DNA from: Sphingomonas sp. BT-65
GTDB lineage: Bacteria > Pseudomonadota > Alphaproteobacteria > Sphingomonadales > Sphingomonadaceae
Direction of reading: 5' to 3'
Length of the DNA stretch: 64,000 nucleotides
NCBI RefSeq assembly: GCF_026107375.2
Contig: NZ_JAPCIA010000001.1
Coordinates: forward strand, 558,001 to 622,000
Positions within the stretch are counted from its first letter, which is position 1. The number at the start of each line of letters is the position of its first letter. Below the pieces are notes generated by a model. The model was given only the letters and a program-made list of their open reading frames with translations. It was not told the DNA's origin and did no database searches. A program made the position numbers and the translations under genes. Shown in pieces: positions 18,554 to 27,600 of this stretch.

Positions 18554-19414
18554 TCAATCCTTGGGCTTGTACACCTGCTCGTCGCCCGGGAAGCTCCGGT
18601 CACGCACGGCGGCGGCATAGGTCTCAACCGCGGCGGAAATGCGGCCGGCCATGTCGTCGAACTTCCGCACGAAGCGCGGCGTGCGCTCGAACATGCCGAG
18701 CATGTCCTCGGTCACCAGCACCTGCCCGTCGCACTGTGCCGAGGCGCCGATTCCGATCACCGGACACGACACCGCCGCGACGATCTCGTTCGCCAGCGTC
18801 TCGACCACGCCCTCGGCGACGATCGAAAAGGCGCCGGCCTCGGCCACCGCCTTCGCGTCGCCGATAATCTTGGCATATTCGGCGTTGCCGCGGCCGCGCG
18901 CTCCATAGCCGCCCAGCGCGTTCACCGCCTGTGGGGTGAGGCCGATATGCCCCATCACCGGGATGCCGCGGCGCGTCAGGAACGCGACCGTCTCGGCCAT
19001 CGCCTCCCCGCCTTCTAGCTTGACCCCCGCCGCGCCGGTTTCCGCCAGGATACGCGAGGCGGAAGCGAACGCCCGTTCCGGGCTCGCCTCGTAGCTGCCG
19101 AACGGCATGTCGACGACCACCACCGCATGATAGCTGCCCCGCACCACCGCAGCGCCATGCGCGCACATCATGTCGAGCGTGACCGGAAGCGTCGAGGGCA
19201 GGCCATAGATCACCTGCCCCAGGCTGTCGCCGACCAGCAGCACGTCGCAATGCGGATCGAGCAGCTGCGCCATGCGCGCGGTATAGGCGGTCAGCATCAC
19301 CACCGGATCCTTGCCCTTGCGCGCCTGGATCGCCGGTACGGTCATCCGTTTCATCGGCGCCGGAGTCGGCGTGACGCGGCTGGTGGCGGTGTCGATGGTG
19401 AAGGTCGTGGACAT
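18554..19414 (-). CDS. panB: ketopantoate hydroxymethyltransferase
   Basis: 286 residues. PanB adds a hydroxymethyl group from methylene-THF to ketoisovalerate, the first step of pantothenate synthesis. Metal-binding aspartates are D63 ([13 protein letters not shown]) and D102 ([10 protein letters not shown]); the GHIGLTPQ segment and the IGIGAS loop are intact. The usual family start is near [10 protein letters not shown] (residue 21 or 24), so the first 20 residues may be an extension or the start may be too early. No panC is nearby. It lies 60 bp upstream of the yfgM-bamB-der run on the same strand. Confidence 0.95.
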   Translation of the reverse strand: MSTTFTIDTATSRVTPTPAPMKRMTVPAIQARKGKDPVVMLTAYTARMAQLLDPHCDVLLVGDSLGQVIYGLPSTLPVTLDMMCAHGAAVVRGSYHAVVVVDMPFGSYEASPERAFASASRILAETGAAGVKLEGGEAMAETVAFLTRRGIPVMGHIGLTPQAVNALGGYGARGRGNAEYAKIIGDAKAVAEAGAFSIVAEGVVETLANEIVAAVSCPVIGIGASAQCDGQVLVTEDMLGMFERTPRFVRKFDDMAGRISAAVETYAAAVRDRSFPGDEQVYKPKD

Positions 19415-19479
19415 GGCCGCGCGATAGCCGATCGTTTCAGGCCATTCCAGCGAAACGGCGGAATGGATGTTCGAGATAA

Positions 19480-19508
19480 TTGACTCTATGTTATATAAAC
19501 TTTACATT
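19480..19508 (+). promoter_or_regulatory. promoter for the membrane-protein/XRE pair
   Basis: TTGACT (19480-19485) and TACATT (19503-19508) are spaced by 17 nt, a good match to a housekeeping promoter, within an unusually AT-rich patch (TTATATAAACTTTACATTA). The start codon at 19541 follows after a GGGAGG ribosome-binding site. The small XRE regulator encoded downstream could bind this patch; that is inference. Confidence 0.6.
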
Positions 19509-19540
19509 ATGTCGTATTCAACGAACATCTGGGAGGCATC

Positions 19541-20005
19541 ATGGCCTATCGGGAAAAAGTGCAGTGGGTGTCACTCGCGACCTCGCTGGTCGTCTGGGGC
19601 CTCTATTTCGCGCAGCTTGCGGCATCGCTGACGGCGGGACGGCCCGCGCCGGCCGATACGCTGGGCGGTTTCATCGGCGCCGTAATCCTGCTCGTCGTCA
19701 TCCAGGTCGCGGCGATCATCGCTATCGCGATCCACCGGCCGTCCGAGGCCGAGCTTCCCGCCGACCCGCGCGAGCGCGAGATCGAGCAGAGCGCCGGCAA
19801 GGGCGCCTATGCGGTACTGAGCCTTGCGGTCGTCGCGATCATGCTCGCCACACCGGTGCTGACGATGGCCGCGCCCGCGGCGCTCGGTCAGCCAACGGGA
19901 GTGGTCGCGGCGATGCTGGTCGGCAATGCCCTGCTTGCCGCACTGGTGCTGGCATCGATCGTCCATTCGATCTGGCAGATCATCCTCTATCGTCGTCAGG
20001 CGTGA
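19541..20005 (+). CDS. four-helix membrane protein paired with XRE regulator
   Basis: 154 residues with a GGGAGG site 5 nt before the ATG. Four hydrophobic helices (about 9-31, 42-64, 88-108 and 120-148) are separated by a charged cytoplasmic-type loop (HRPSEAELPADPREREIEQS). I do not recognise a catalytic motif. The XRE gene begins 8 bp downstream. Pairs of a small membrane protein with a 70-residue XRE regulator are widespread in bacteria, but their role is not settled. Confidence 0.75.
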   Translation: MAYREKVQWVSLATSLVVWGLYFAQLAASLTAGRPAPADTLGGFIGAVILLVVIQVAAIIAIAIHRPSEAELPADPREREIEQSAGKGAYAVLSLAVVAIMLATPVLTMAAPAALGQPTGVVAAMLVGNALLAALVLASIVHSIWQIILYRRQA

Positions 20006-20012
20006 GCGCGTC

Positions 20013-20228
20013 ATGGCCCGATCATCGATCGCCAACCAGATCCGGACGCTGCGCTTCATGGCGGGCGAGATGACCCAGGCCGAGCTCGGCGAGCGTGTCG
20101 GCGTCACGCGTCAGACGATCGCCGCGATCGAGCAGGGGAAATACTCCCCTACCCTCGAAACCGCGTTCCGCATCGCCCAGGTGTTCGGCAAGCCGCTGGA
20201 AGAGGTCTTCCAGTGGCAGAGCGGCTAG
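20013..20228 (+). CDS. small XRE-family transcriptional regulator
   Basis: 71 residues from the ATG at 20013. It is a single Cro/C1-type helix-turn-helix: IRTLRFMAGEMTQAELGERV, VTRQTIAAIEQGKYSPTLETA, then FRIAQVFGKPLEEVFQ. This is the YozG-like class with no effector domain. It is co-transcribed with the preceding membrane protein and probably regulates that unit. It converges on a minus-strand membrane-protein gene 4 bp away. Confidence 0.88.
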   Translation: MARSSIANQIRTLRFMAGEMTQAELGERVGVTRQTIAAIEQGKYSPTLETAFRIAQVFGKPLEEVFQWQSG

Positions 20229-20231
20229 CGT

Positions 20232-20669
20232 TCAGCGCAGCCAGCCGCGCTTCTTCGCCATGCTCGAGAACCAGACCTGGAACAGCGCCATCGCGAAGAT
20301 GAAGGCCGGGAAATAGGTGGTCCACACACCCTTCACCGCGATGATGTCGGTGGCGAGGAAGATGTAGCCGAACTGGATCACCACAGCGATCAGCGAGATC
20401 CAGTAGAGCGTCACCGCCCATTTCGCGCGCATCAGCAACCCGATCGAGCCGAGCACGCCGGCGCCGACCGCGATGACATAGTCGATGTTCAGCCACATCG
20501 GCAGCGACGCATAATATTGACGGTCCCATTCGGTCGCCTTCGGATCCATGTCCGGGCCGATCACGAAGTGCATGTAGAGCGAAGCGCAGCCTGCCAGTCC
20601 CCACAGCAGCAAGAGCGCTGCGACGATCGTGAACCAGACGGGCGGCTTTTGCGCGAAACTGCTTGCCAT
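20232..20669 (-). CDS. small integral membrane protein
   Basis: 145 residues from the ATG at 20669, preceded by a near-perfect AGGAGGTG ribosome-binding site; the open frame extends to 20705 but that start lacks a site. Four hydrophobic stretches are visible (about 12-34, 62-82, 86-106 and 116-136), with the loop HFVIGPDMDPKATEWDRQYY after helix 1. The family is not recognised. The strong ribosome-binding site suggests good expression. Confidence 0.75.
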   Translation of the reverse strand: MASSFAQKPPVWFTIVAALLLLWGLAGCASLYMHFVIGPDMDPKATEWDRQYYASLPMWLNIDYVIAVGAGVLGSIGLLMRAKWAVTLYWISLIAVVIQFGYIFLATDIIAVKGVWTTYFPAFIFAMALFQVWFSSMAKKRGWLR

Positions 20670-20739
20670 CAGAACACCTCCTATGGGTCGTTCGATATGG
20701 CCCACCCTACCCTAAATGGTGATTTTGCCAATCGTTTCG

Positions 20740-21087
20740 TTACAGTAACGCCGTCGCCCATTCCTCGGCCTTGAATCCCACCAGCACACCGCCGCGATAC
20801 TCGACCACCGGGCGCTTGATCACCGACGGGTGCGCGGCCATCAGCTCCAGCGCCTTGGCCTTGTCGATATCGGCCTTGTCCGCCTCGTCGAGCTTGCGAA
20901 AGGTCGCGCCGGCACGGTTGAGCAGACGCTCCCATCCGACCGCCTCGGCCCATTTAGCCAGCCGCGCGGGATCGACGCCTTCCTTCTTGTAGTCGTGGAA
21001 GTCGTACGCGACGCCGTTGGCGTCGAGCCACGTCCGCGCCTTTTTCACCGTGTCGCAATTGGGGATGCCGTAGAAGGAAACGCTCAT
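20740..21087 (-). CDS. ArsC/Spx-like reductase (YffB type)
   Basis: 115 residues. The N-terminus MSVSFYGIPNCDTVKKARTWL carries the single cysteine C11 in the IPNCDTVKKA context typical of YffB, a glutathione-linked ArsC-fold protein. The later KRPVVEYRG corresponds to the substrate-side arginine strand. The exact substrate in the family is uncertain. The ATG overlaps the TGA of the upstream lipoprotein gene by 4 bp (ATGA), so the two are translated together. Confidence 0.88.
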   Translation of the reverse strand: MSVSFYGIPNCDTVKKARTWLDANGVAYDFHDYKKEGVDPARLAKWAEAVGWERLLNRAGATFRKLDEADKADIDKAKALELMAAHPSVIKRPVVEYRGGVLVGFKAEEWATALL

Positions 21088-21692
21088 CGGAAGTTGCACA
21101 CCTGTCCTGACCAGATCGCCGTCACCTTGGCAGCCGCGCCGGTCCCGCTCAACAGGCCCGAGAGTTCGCCCGCAGTGAATTCCTCGCCCAGCGAGCTTTC
21201 CGAGATCTCCGCGGCATAAGCGCCGGTCAGCGCCTTGCGCGTCGAACCGATGCCGATTCCCGAAGCCGTGGTCAGCGTCGCTCCATCGCGCTGATCGAGG
21301 AACCAGCCGACGAACTTGCCCTCCTGGAACCACACCAGCAGGCCGCCCGGCATCCGCGCAAAGTCCATCGCGCCCTCGCCGCATTCGCCGTTCGATCCAC
21401 GCTCAGCCGGCGCGCCAAGCGCCGCCCCGACCGCGCGCTCGACCATTGCCCGCTCGGTCCCGAACGCCAGCTCTCGCGCGCGGCCGCTATTAGGGTCGAC
21501 GAAGCTCAGCGCACCGGGCGCGAGATTGACCAGCGGCTTCGCCTCGGCAGGCGGGGTGCCAGCAACCGGACTGGCTGGCGGCGTCGCGACCTGCTCGGGC
21601 ACGGTCGTCGATGGTTCGAAAACAACGTTCGTCGGTTCGCCACCGCACCCGGCCAACAGGCACAACGCTGCCACGGCATAGAGGGTTCGCAT
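21084..21692 (-). CDS. hypothetical lipoprotein
   Basis: 202 residues with a lipoprotein signal (MRTLYAVAALCLLAGCGG; acylated Cys16). A low-complexity Pro/Ala/Thr linker (about 26-52) leads to a globular domain with two cysteines (NGECGEG and the C-terminal QVCNFR) that could form a disulfide. I do not recognise the domain. It is the first gene of a two-gene unit with the YffB-like reductase, and lies just beyond the terminator of the large two-partner-secretion cluster. Confidence 0.7.
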   Translation of the reverse strand: MRTLYAVAALCLLAGCGGEPTNVVFEPSTTVPEQVATPPASPVAGTPPAEAKPLVNLAPGALSFVDPNSGRARELAFGTERAMVERAVGAALGAPAERGSNGECGEGAMDFARMPGGLLVWFQEGKFVGWFLDQRDGATLTTASGIGIGSTRKALTGAYAAEISESSLGEEFTAGELSGLLSGTGAAAKVTAIWSGQVCNFR

Positions 21693-21727
21693 CGATCTCT
21701 CCCAGCTTTATGACCCGTTGTTGCACG

Positions 21728-21763
21728 AAAAAAGCCACCCCGGCCAGCATGGCGCGGGGTGGC
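21728..21763 (-). terminator. intrinsic terminator closing the two-partner secretion operon
   Basis: Read on the minus strand, GCCACCCC (21763-21756) pairs perfectly with GGGGTGGC (21741-21734) and is followed at once by six T residues (21733-21728). It lies 32 bp after the stop of the PstS-like gene, exactly where the long minus-strand gene series ends. Confidence 0.88.
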
Positions 21764-21794
21764 AGGCCGACTTCGCTTGGGGACGAAGCGAGGG

Positions 21795-22855
21795 CTATTT
21801 GAGCTGTGCGGGATCGAGCGGTGTCATGTTGCTGACGATTTCGGCATTGGCGGTACGCACGGCGTCGGGGGCGACGACCATGCCGCGCTTGACGAGGTAT
21901 CCGTCCGGGCCCCAGGCGTCGGCGAACGCGCTCACATACTCCTTGAGCCCGCGCACCGCTTGGAGATGCGCCTTCTTGACGTAGAGGTAGAGCGGCCGCG
22001 CGCCCGGATAGCTCCCGCCCGCGATCGCGTCATAGGTCGGCTCGACCCCGTCGATCGCGATCCCGCGTACCCATCCGGCATTCTCCTCGAGATAGCTGTA
22101 GCCGAAGATCCCGATCGCATTGGGGTTGGCGGTCAGCTTCTGGACGATGAGGTTGTCGTTCTCGCCCGAATCGACGAACGCGCCGTCGTTGCGCAGCGAG
22201 GTGCAGACCTTCTTGTGGGCGTCCTCGTCGCTTTTCTTGAGCTCGGCCATCCTGGGATCGCTGTCGCAGCCCTTGGTCAGGATGAGCTCGGTCAGCGCGT
22301 CGCGCGTGCCCGAGGTGGCGGGCGGGCCGAGCACCAGGATCGGGATCGCGGGCAGCGAGGGATCGACGTCCTTCCAGGTTTTGGCGGTCTGCGCTTCCCC
22401 GAACGGCGTCTCGGCGAGCGCGGCGTAGATCTGCTTGACCGTCAGCTTCATCGCGGGTCCCTCGACCGATTCGGCCAGTGCGATGCCGTCGATGCCGATC
22501 TGGATCTCGACGATCTCGTTGACGCCATTCTTGGCGCATTCGTCATATTCGGACTTCTTGAGCCGGCGCGAAGCGTTGACGATGTCGGGGTGCGAGGCGC
22601 CGACCCCGGCGCAGAACAGCTTGATGCCCGCGCCCGTGCCGGTCGATTCGACGATCGGCGAGCGCGCATCCTGCTGGGTCTTGACCCAGGTCTCGGCCAC
22701 CAGCGTGGCGAACGGATAGACGTCGAGGAGCCCACAGAACGGATCTGGTCGCGCGAACCGCCCGCCTGGGCGCTACCGCCACCGGATTGCCCGCCACACG
22801 CGGACAGCGACAGGGCCAGCGCACCACCGGCGATCGAAGCGAAAAGACGATTCAT
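21795..22855 (-). pseudogene. PstS-family phosphate-binding lipoprotein, frameshifted
   Basis: The start at 22855 gives a lipoprotein signal (SLSACGG), a Gly/Ser linker and DQIRSVGSST, which is the start of the PstS fold. The frame then shifts: in frame 1 the text becomes Arg/Ser-rich junk, while the next frame gives VYPFATLVAETWVKTQQ and runs to the stop at 21795 with GTGAGIKLFCAG, GPPATSGTRDAL and GIFGYSYLEENAGW. Adding one base near 22721 restores SSTVYPF, the phosphate-loop motif. So one nucleotide is missing, either truly or by sequencing error. Its start overlaps the preceding stop by 4 bp. No pstCAB genes are present in the window. Confidence 0.8.
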
Positions 22856-23280
22856 TGGATTTCCCTTTTGCTGTTCGTGTCGGGTTCGGGCGGTGCGGGC
22901 GCAACCGTCACCGCCAGACGCATCGGCTGGCGCATCCCCACCGGCGGTGTCCCCGGCAGCTTGCGGCCAAGCAGCAGCGTCTTCAGTTGCGCATCGGCGC
23001 CTACCGGCACAGGCGTGACGGAGGCGGCGATCTCGGCACGCTCGATCTGGCTGGCTGCGTCGACGCCGATGATCAGCACCAGTTCGCGTTGCGCGGCGGT
23101 GCCGTCGGCTGCGGTCACCAGCGTATCGCGCAGCGCGACAGCGCCCGGCTCATCGCCGTTCAGCAGCGCATCGATATCGGTTTGCGCCAACGCGGCATAG
23201 GCCTGCCAGGCCGCAGGCGCCTGTTCGGCCGCGACGACCTGAACCGGTGCAGCAATCAGCAGGATCACGGCAAGGATCAT
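22852..23280 (-). CDS. small secreted protein of the secretion operon, unknown
   Basis: 142 residues with a cleavable-type signal (about 1-18, MILAVILLIAAPVQVVAA). The body has a helical segment (AWQAYAALAQTDIDALL) and a C-terminal part with LLLGRKLPGTPPVGMRQPMRLAV, probably a beta strand-rich tail. No family recognised. Both ends overlap neighbours by 4 bp (ATGA), so it is made together with the OmpH-like and PstS-like proteins. Confidence 0.65.
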   Translation of the reverse strand: MILAVILLIAAPVQVVAAEQAPAAWQAYAALAQTDIDALLNGDEPGAVALRDTLVTAADGTAAQRELVLIIGVDAASQIERAEIAASVTPVPVGADAQLKTLLLGRKLPGTPPVGMRQPMRLAVTVAPAPPEPDTNSKREIQ

Positions 23281-23855
23281 TGCGTCCCGGCCGGCGCAGG
23301 CGGCAGCGTCTCGCGGTTGAAGCTGAACGGCGCGACCTTTGCGTCAAGCGCGGTGACCACATCGGGCGTCAGGTCGTTGGCGAGATTGCCGCCCATCACG
23401 CTGTTGCGGTCGAGCAGCAGCCCGCATTTGCGCGCGCGATAGGCCTCGGCGATCAGCGGCTGCGCGCGATCGGAGATCTGCGCCAGCACCTTGGCGCGCG
23501 TCGCCTCGATCTCGCGGCTGCGCTGCTCGGCCTTGACACGGATCGGCTGCATCCGCGCTTCCAGCGCCTGCTGGCGCTGCGCGCGCTGCTCGGGCGTCAG
23601 CTTGGCGAACTCGGCCTGGAACGCCGCTTGCTCCTTGTCGAGCGGCGCGCGCTCGTTGTTGACCTCGGTCTGCGCCTCGGTGGCGAGCTGCTGGAGCCGC
23701 GCCGTCGCAGCGGTCGCCACCTTGGCGTTGCCGAACACCGCCTGGCGCGAGAGCAGGCAGACGCCGGGCACCACCGGTCCGCCGAGCGGCTCGGCAGCAG
23801 GGCTCGCGGCGGGAGCGGCTTGCGCGGCGAGCGCGATGAAGAGCATAAAGATCAT
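23277..23855 (-). CDS. OmpH/Skp-like periplasmic chaperone
   Basis: 192 residues. After a short signal (about 1-14) comes CLLSRQAVFGNAKVA, the typical first strand of the OmpH family, then a long charged coiled coil (about 58-130, with QAAFQAEFAKLTPEQRAQRQ), and a returning strand LIAEAYRARKCGLLLDRNSV. Skp trimers grip unfolded outer-membrane proteins in the periplasm. In this operon it is a natural candidate for holding the giant exoprotein or the barrels before insertion. Starts and ends with 4-bp overlaps. Confidence 0.82.
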   Translation of the reverse strand: MIFMLFIALAAQAAPAASPAAEPLGGPVVPGVCLLSRQAVFGNAKVATAATARLQQLATEAQTEVNNERAPLDKEQAAFQAEFAKLTPEQRAQRQQALEARMQPIRVKAEQRSREIEATRAKVLAQISDRAQPLIAEAYRARKCGLLLDRNSVMGGNLANDLTPDVVTALDAKVAPFSFNRETLPPAPAGTQ

Positions 23856-24613
23856 GCGTCCTGTTCCTCAGGATCGAGCCCGGCCTGGCGCGCGAGCAGC
23901 AATTGAAAACGGTCGAGCGAAGCGAGGTGGAAATGCACCAGCGCCAGCCACCCGCGCTTGTGCCAGTCGAGCACGGTCGCATCGTCGAGCGCATCGAACT
24001 TCGCCGGATCGACGATCTGGAACCCCTGCAGGCCGAAGGTGCGGCCATCGGGCAGTGTCGCGTCGGCGCGGCGTTCGGTCAGCAGATCCTTCTCGGCGAG
24101 CGCGGCGCAAAAGGCGCGCGTCATCTCAGATTCGGCGTGATAGGCGTCGCAAAAGGCGAGCGCCTGACGCGTGCGCTCGGTCGGCTCGCCGCCCTCGAAC
24201 AGCGCAATCCCCGCCTCGCCCGTCTCGACGACTTGGCCCGATCCCGCATCGATCGCGAGGATGAAATGACCCGGCTCGCCGGTCGCGACGAAGCCGAACG
24301 GATAGCGACGGACATAGGCGGGAACATAGCTTTCGCGCGTCCATTCGCCGTCGCGGACGAACAGGTTGCGCCGCTCCAGCCCCAGCACCGCCACGGGCAC
24401 CGCGCCCGGCATCGCGAACACCAGCGGGTAGCTTTGCGCAGAGCGCGCGAACTCGCTGGCGACGACCGGCACATAAGCCGCTTCCGCCGCGAAACCCGCA
24501 TCACCTTCCAACAGCCGCCATGCCGCATGCGCCTCGCTCGAAAGCGGGCGGGGGTCGCGGTAGAAGGGCGGCAGCGCCGTCTGCGGCCGCTCGTCGGTCA
24601 TTACTTCGGTCAC
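23852..24613 (-). CDS. SapC family protein
   Basis: 253 residues. Typical SapC text is present: PLVFAMPGAVPVAVLGLERRNLFV, YVPAYVRRYPFGFV, the conserved FILAIDAGSG, and LVHFHLASLDRFQLLL near the end. The family is named after an S-layer cluster protein of Campylobacter and is often found beside TonB-dependent receptor loci; its biochemical role is unknown. There is no signal peptide, so it is probably cytoplasmic. Its start overlaps the exoprotein stop by 4 bp. Confidence 0.85.
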   Translation of the reverse strand: MTEVMTDERPQTALPPFYRDPRPLSSEAHAAWRLLEGDAGFAAEAAYVPVVASEFARSAQSYPLVFAMPGAVPVAVLGLERRNLFVRDGEWTRESYVPAYVRRYPFGFVATGEPGHFILAIDAGSGQVVETGEAGIALFEGGEPTERTRQALAFCDAYHAESEMTRAFCAALAEKDLLTERRADATLPDGRTFGLQGFQIVDPAKFDALDDATVLDWHKRGWLALVHFHLASLDRFQLLLARQAGLDPEEQDA

Positions 24614-27600
24614 GAACGCCCTCCCTTGCGGACCGGCCCCTTGAGCAGGAAGCTGTTGGGCCCGATCCGGCGTACCTGCACATTCTGTCCGCGAGTCAGC
24701 GCGCGCAGCGCCGCTTCGGTGGTCATCGATCCGCGCACCGGGCGCACGTTGACGCCCTCCAGGTCCTTGGGATCATAGACGATGTTGGCACGCGACAGCC
24801 GCCCCACTGCTAGCACCGCCTCGGCGACGGTCGGCTCGCTCACGTCGAAGCTGTAGCGGTTGTCCGCCACCCGCACGGGCTGGACCGCAGTGTCCATTGC
24901 CGCCGCCAACGCAGGCCCCGCGCGCGGCGTGACACTGTTGCTGGCGCCGGTGCCGCCGCTGTCCTGCGGGCATTGGCGCGGGTCGGTGCAGGCCTCGCCG
25001 AAGCCGGTCACCCGCACCTCGATGATCGAGGGCGAGCCGATCGCGGAGTTGCGGCGCACCTGACGTACCTGCTCGGTCACCATCGCCACCGCCTCGCGCG
25101 ATTGCGCGTCGGCCTCGGTCGGCTGGATCAGGTTGAGCGGTGCCGCGGGCGGCGTCGGCAGGCCGATCGCGATGCCAGCGACGTCGATATTGTCGGTGCC
25201 CAGGATCTGCACCGCGAACACGTTGAAGTTGCCCGACACGCGGATGCCCGCGTCACCCGCATCAACGATGCCGTTGGGCGCGATCAGGTCGACGTCCGCC
25301 ACCGGCGCGCCGGGGATCGACGCCACCGTACCGATGCCGGCACCGGTCGGCAGGCCGGCCGGCGTGCGGCCCATGGTGAACAGGTCGGGATGGAGCGTAT
25401 AGTTGTAGAAGGTCGGCGAGATCGAGGTCTTGGCCCCCTTGCCCGCCGCGATGTCGCCATAGCTCGACCAGATCAGCATGTTGCCGCCCAGCGCGGTGAG
25501 GACGCGCGATTGGTTCACGGTCACATCGTCATAGGCGAAGATATTGATCGCGCCGCCATTGGCGGTGACGATCCCGGCGCGTAGCGCGTTGCCGCGGCCG
25601 CCATTGCTCGGCGGCTGGCCCGTCGCGTCGGCCGGCGCTGCGATGTTGGCGAGCTTGAGCGCGCCGCCCGGGATCATGAAGTCGATCTGCCCCCCGCCGT
25701 TTGAGAGCACGCGGCTGGCATAGGTCTCGAAATCGCCCTTCCAGCGCGATTCCCCTGCGGCCAGCGCTTCGCTCGCGCGCTTCTGGGCGCCGGGGAACAG
25801 CGTCTTGATCGCGTCATAGCCGCGGAAGGTGGTGTCGTTGCGCTCGCTCTCGGGGTCGTTGGCCTCGCGGCCCGTGGTGCGCAGCTCGAGATAGAGCACG
25901 TCGCGCAGGAACGGCGACTTATAGTCCTCACCCAGCCCCTCCCAATATTTCCACGCGGTATCGAGATATTCGAGCTGCTCCGCCTGGGTTTCGAGCGGTT
26001 CGAGCCCCTGGAGCTTGCGGACGTAATTGACGAGGCCCTGGCGCTGCTCGGGCAGGTAGAATTCGACGCCGATGTCCGCCGCCCGCGCCTTGCTCGGGAA
26101 GAACTGGTCGAACGGCGTCGCCTGCCCGTTGGGCAGCCCCATCCAATATTCGACCGCGCTCTCCATGTAATCGGCCTGCTGCGCCGCGGTCTCGAGCGGC
26201 GGCAGGCCCTGCAGCCCGCGCATATGGTTGACGAAGCCGGCGCGCAGTTCCTCGGTGAAGAAGATGCTGTCGGGGCGCACGTCGCCGCGCGTGTAGAGCC
26301 GGTCGAAGAGGTAATAGGAGAGCTCCTTCCCGCCGCCCGCGTCCTTGAGCAGGTAGGAGATGACCGAGCCGTTGGGGTCGAGATAGCTGGTCTCGAACGC
26401 CGCGACGTCGGGCCGCTGGTTGAAGCCGACGCTGATCGCGATGTCCGCCGCCTTCTGCCCCGGATTGAGCACCTCCGCCGGATTGGTGTCCCACGGCACG
26501 GGGTCGGGCAGCATCAGCCAGTTGCTGGTGATGCCGTTGGCGTTGCTGGGGATCCACAGATCGCCGCCGGTCTCGATCTCGAGGCGGCCGGGGCCGTTGA
26601 CCGTGATGTAGTTGCTGCCGTTGAAATACATGCCGGCACCCGCGCGCACGATGCTGAGGTCGAGCGCATTGTTGTGCTGGAGCGTCAGGTTGGGGAAGTA
26701 GACGTCCCCGCCCGCCTGGATCCATGCCGCCTTGGGCAGGTCGATCGCGGCTGACGTGACGATGTCGTTCCCGGCATAGATGCGCACCGGCTGGGTGTCG
26801 CCGACGTGCAGCACCGGCGGATTCTCGCGCGTGAAGGCGATATTCGGCCCCGCGGTCAGGAAGTGCTGACGCTCGAACCGGCCGAGATTGTTGTTGGTGC
26901 TGAACGGATGCAGCGGTGTCTTGTGCAGCTCGACATAGGATTGACTCAGGATGATCCCGCCGAACCCGCTGCGGAAGTTGGACGCGTTGGCGTAGTTCGG
27001 GTCGAAGATGAACTGGTCGACGTTGCGCGTCGCGTTGCCGATATGCACGTCGCCGCGCGCGAGCAGGTCGAGCGTCCCGGTCGGCGACGGCGCGAGCAGC
27101 AGCCCGCCCAGCACGTTGATGTCGCCCGACGCCGCGACCACGCTGACATTGGCCGGCCACAACTCGAACGCGACGTTGCTCGTGCCCGCATAGGCACGGG
27201 TCGAGGTCCAGCCGCCGACATTGGTCGGGTTGAGGACGTCGCCGAACAGCCGCTCGATGTCGATGTTGCTGCCGTTGTTCCACAGCTTGATGTCGCCGCC
27301 GGCCGAGAACAGGCTGACCTTGGCGTCGGGCGTGTAGCTGAAGAAGCCGTTAGCGTCGTCGGGGCTGGGCATCAGCGGATCGAGCACCGCCTCGATGTTC
27401 ATGTCGCCACCGCTGGTGACGCGGAACTCGCCCGACGAAGTGTAGAGCAAGGTGTAGATGTCGTTCGCCACCAGCTTCAGCATCGGATCGATGTAATAGT
27501 AGATCTGGCCGGTCGTCTGGCCCGGCAGGCCGCCGCCCGACGTGCCCGGCTTCCAGCCGATCGCCTTGTCGCTGGAGATGAACGCGCCGCCCGCGCTGAT

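Noticed and set aside
19541..20228. A toxin-antitoxin module formed by the membrane protein and XRE gene
   Set aside because: The membrane protein is 154 residues with four helices, unlike short toxic peptides, and the XRE protein is the stand-alone regulator type.
22715..22726. Programmed frameshifting in the PstS-like gene
   Set aside because: The junction has no slippery heptamer, no homopolymer and no downstream structure that I can see; a lost base or sequencing error is simpler.
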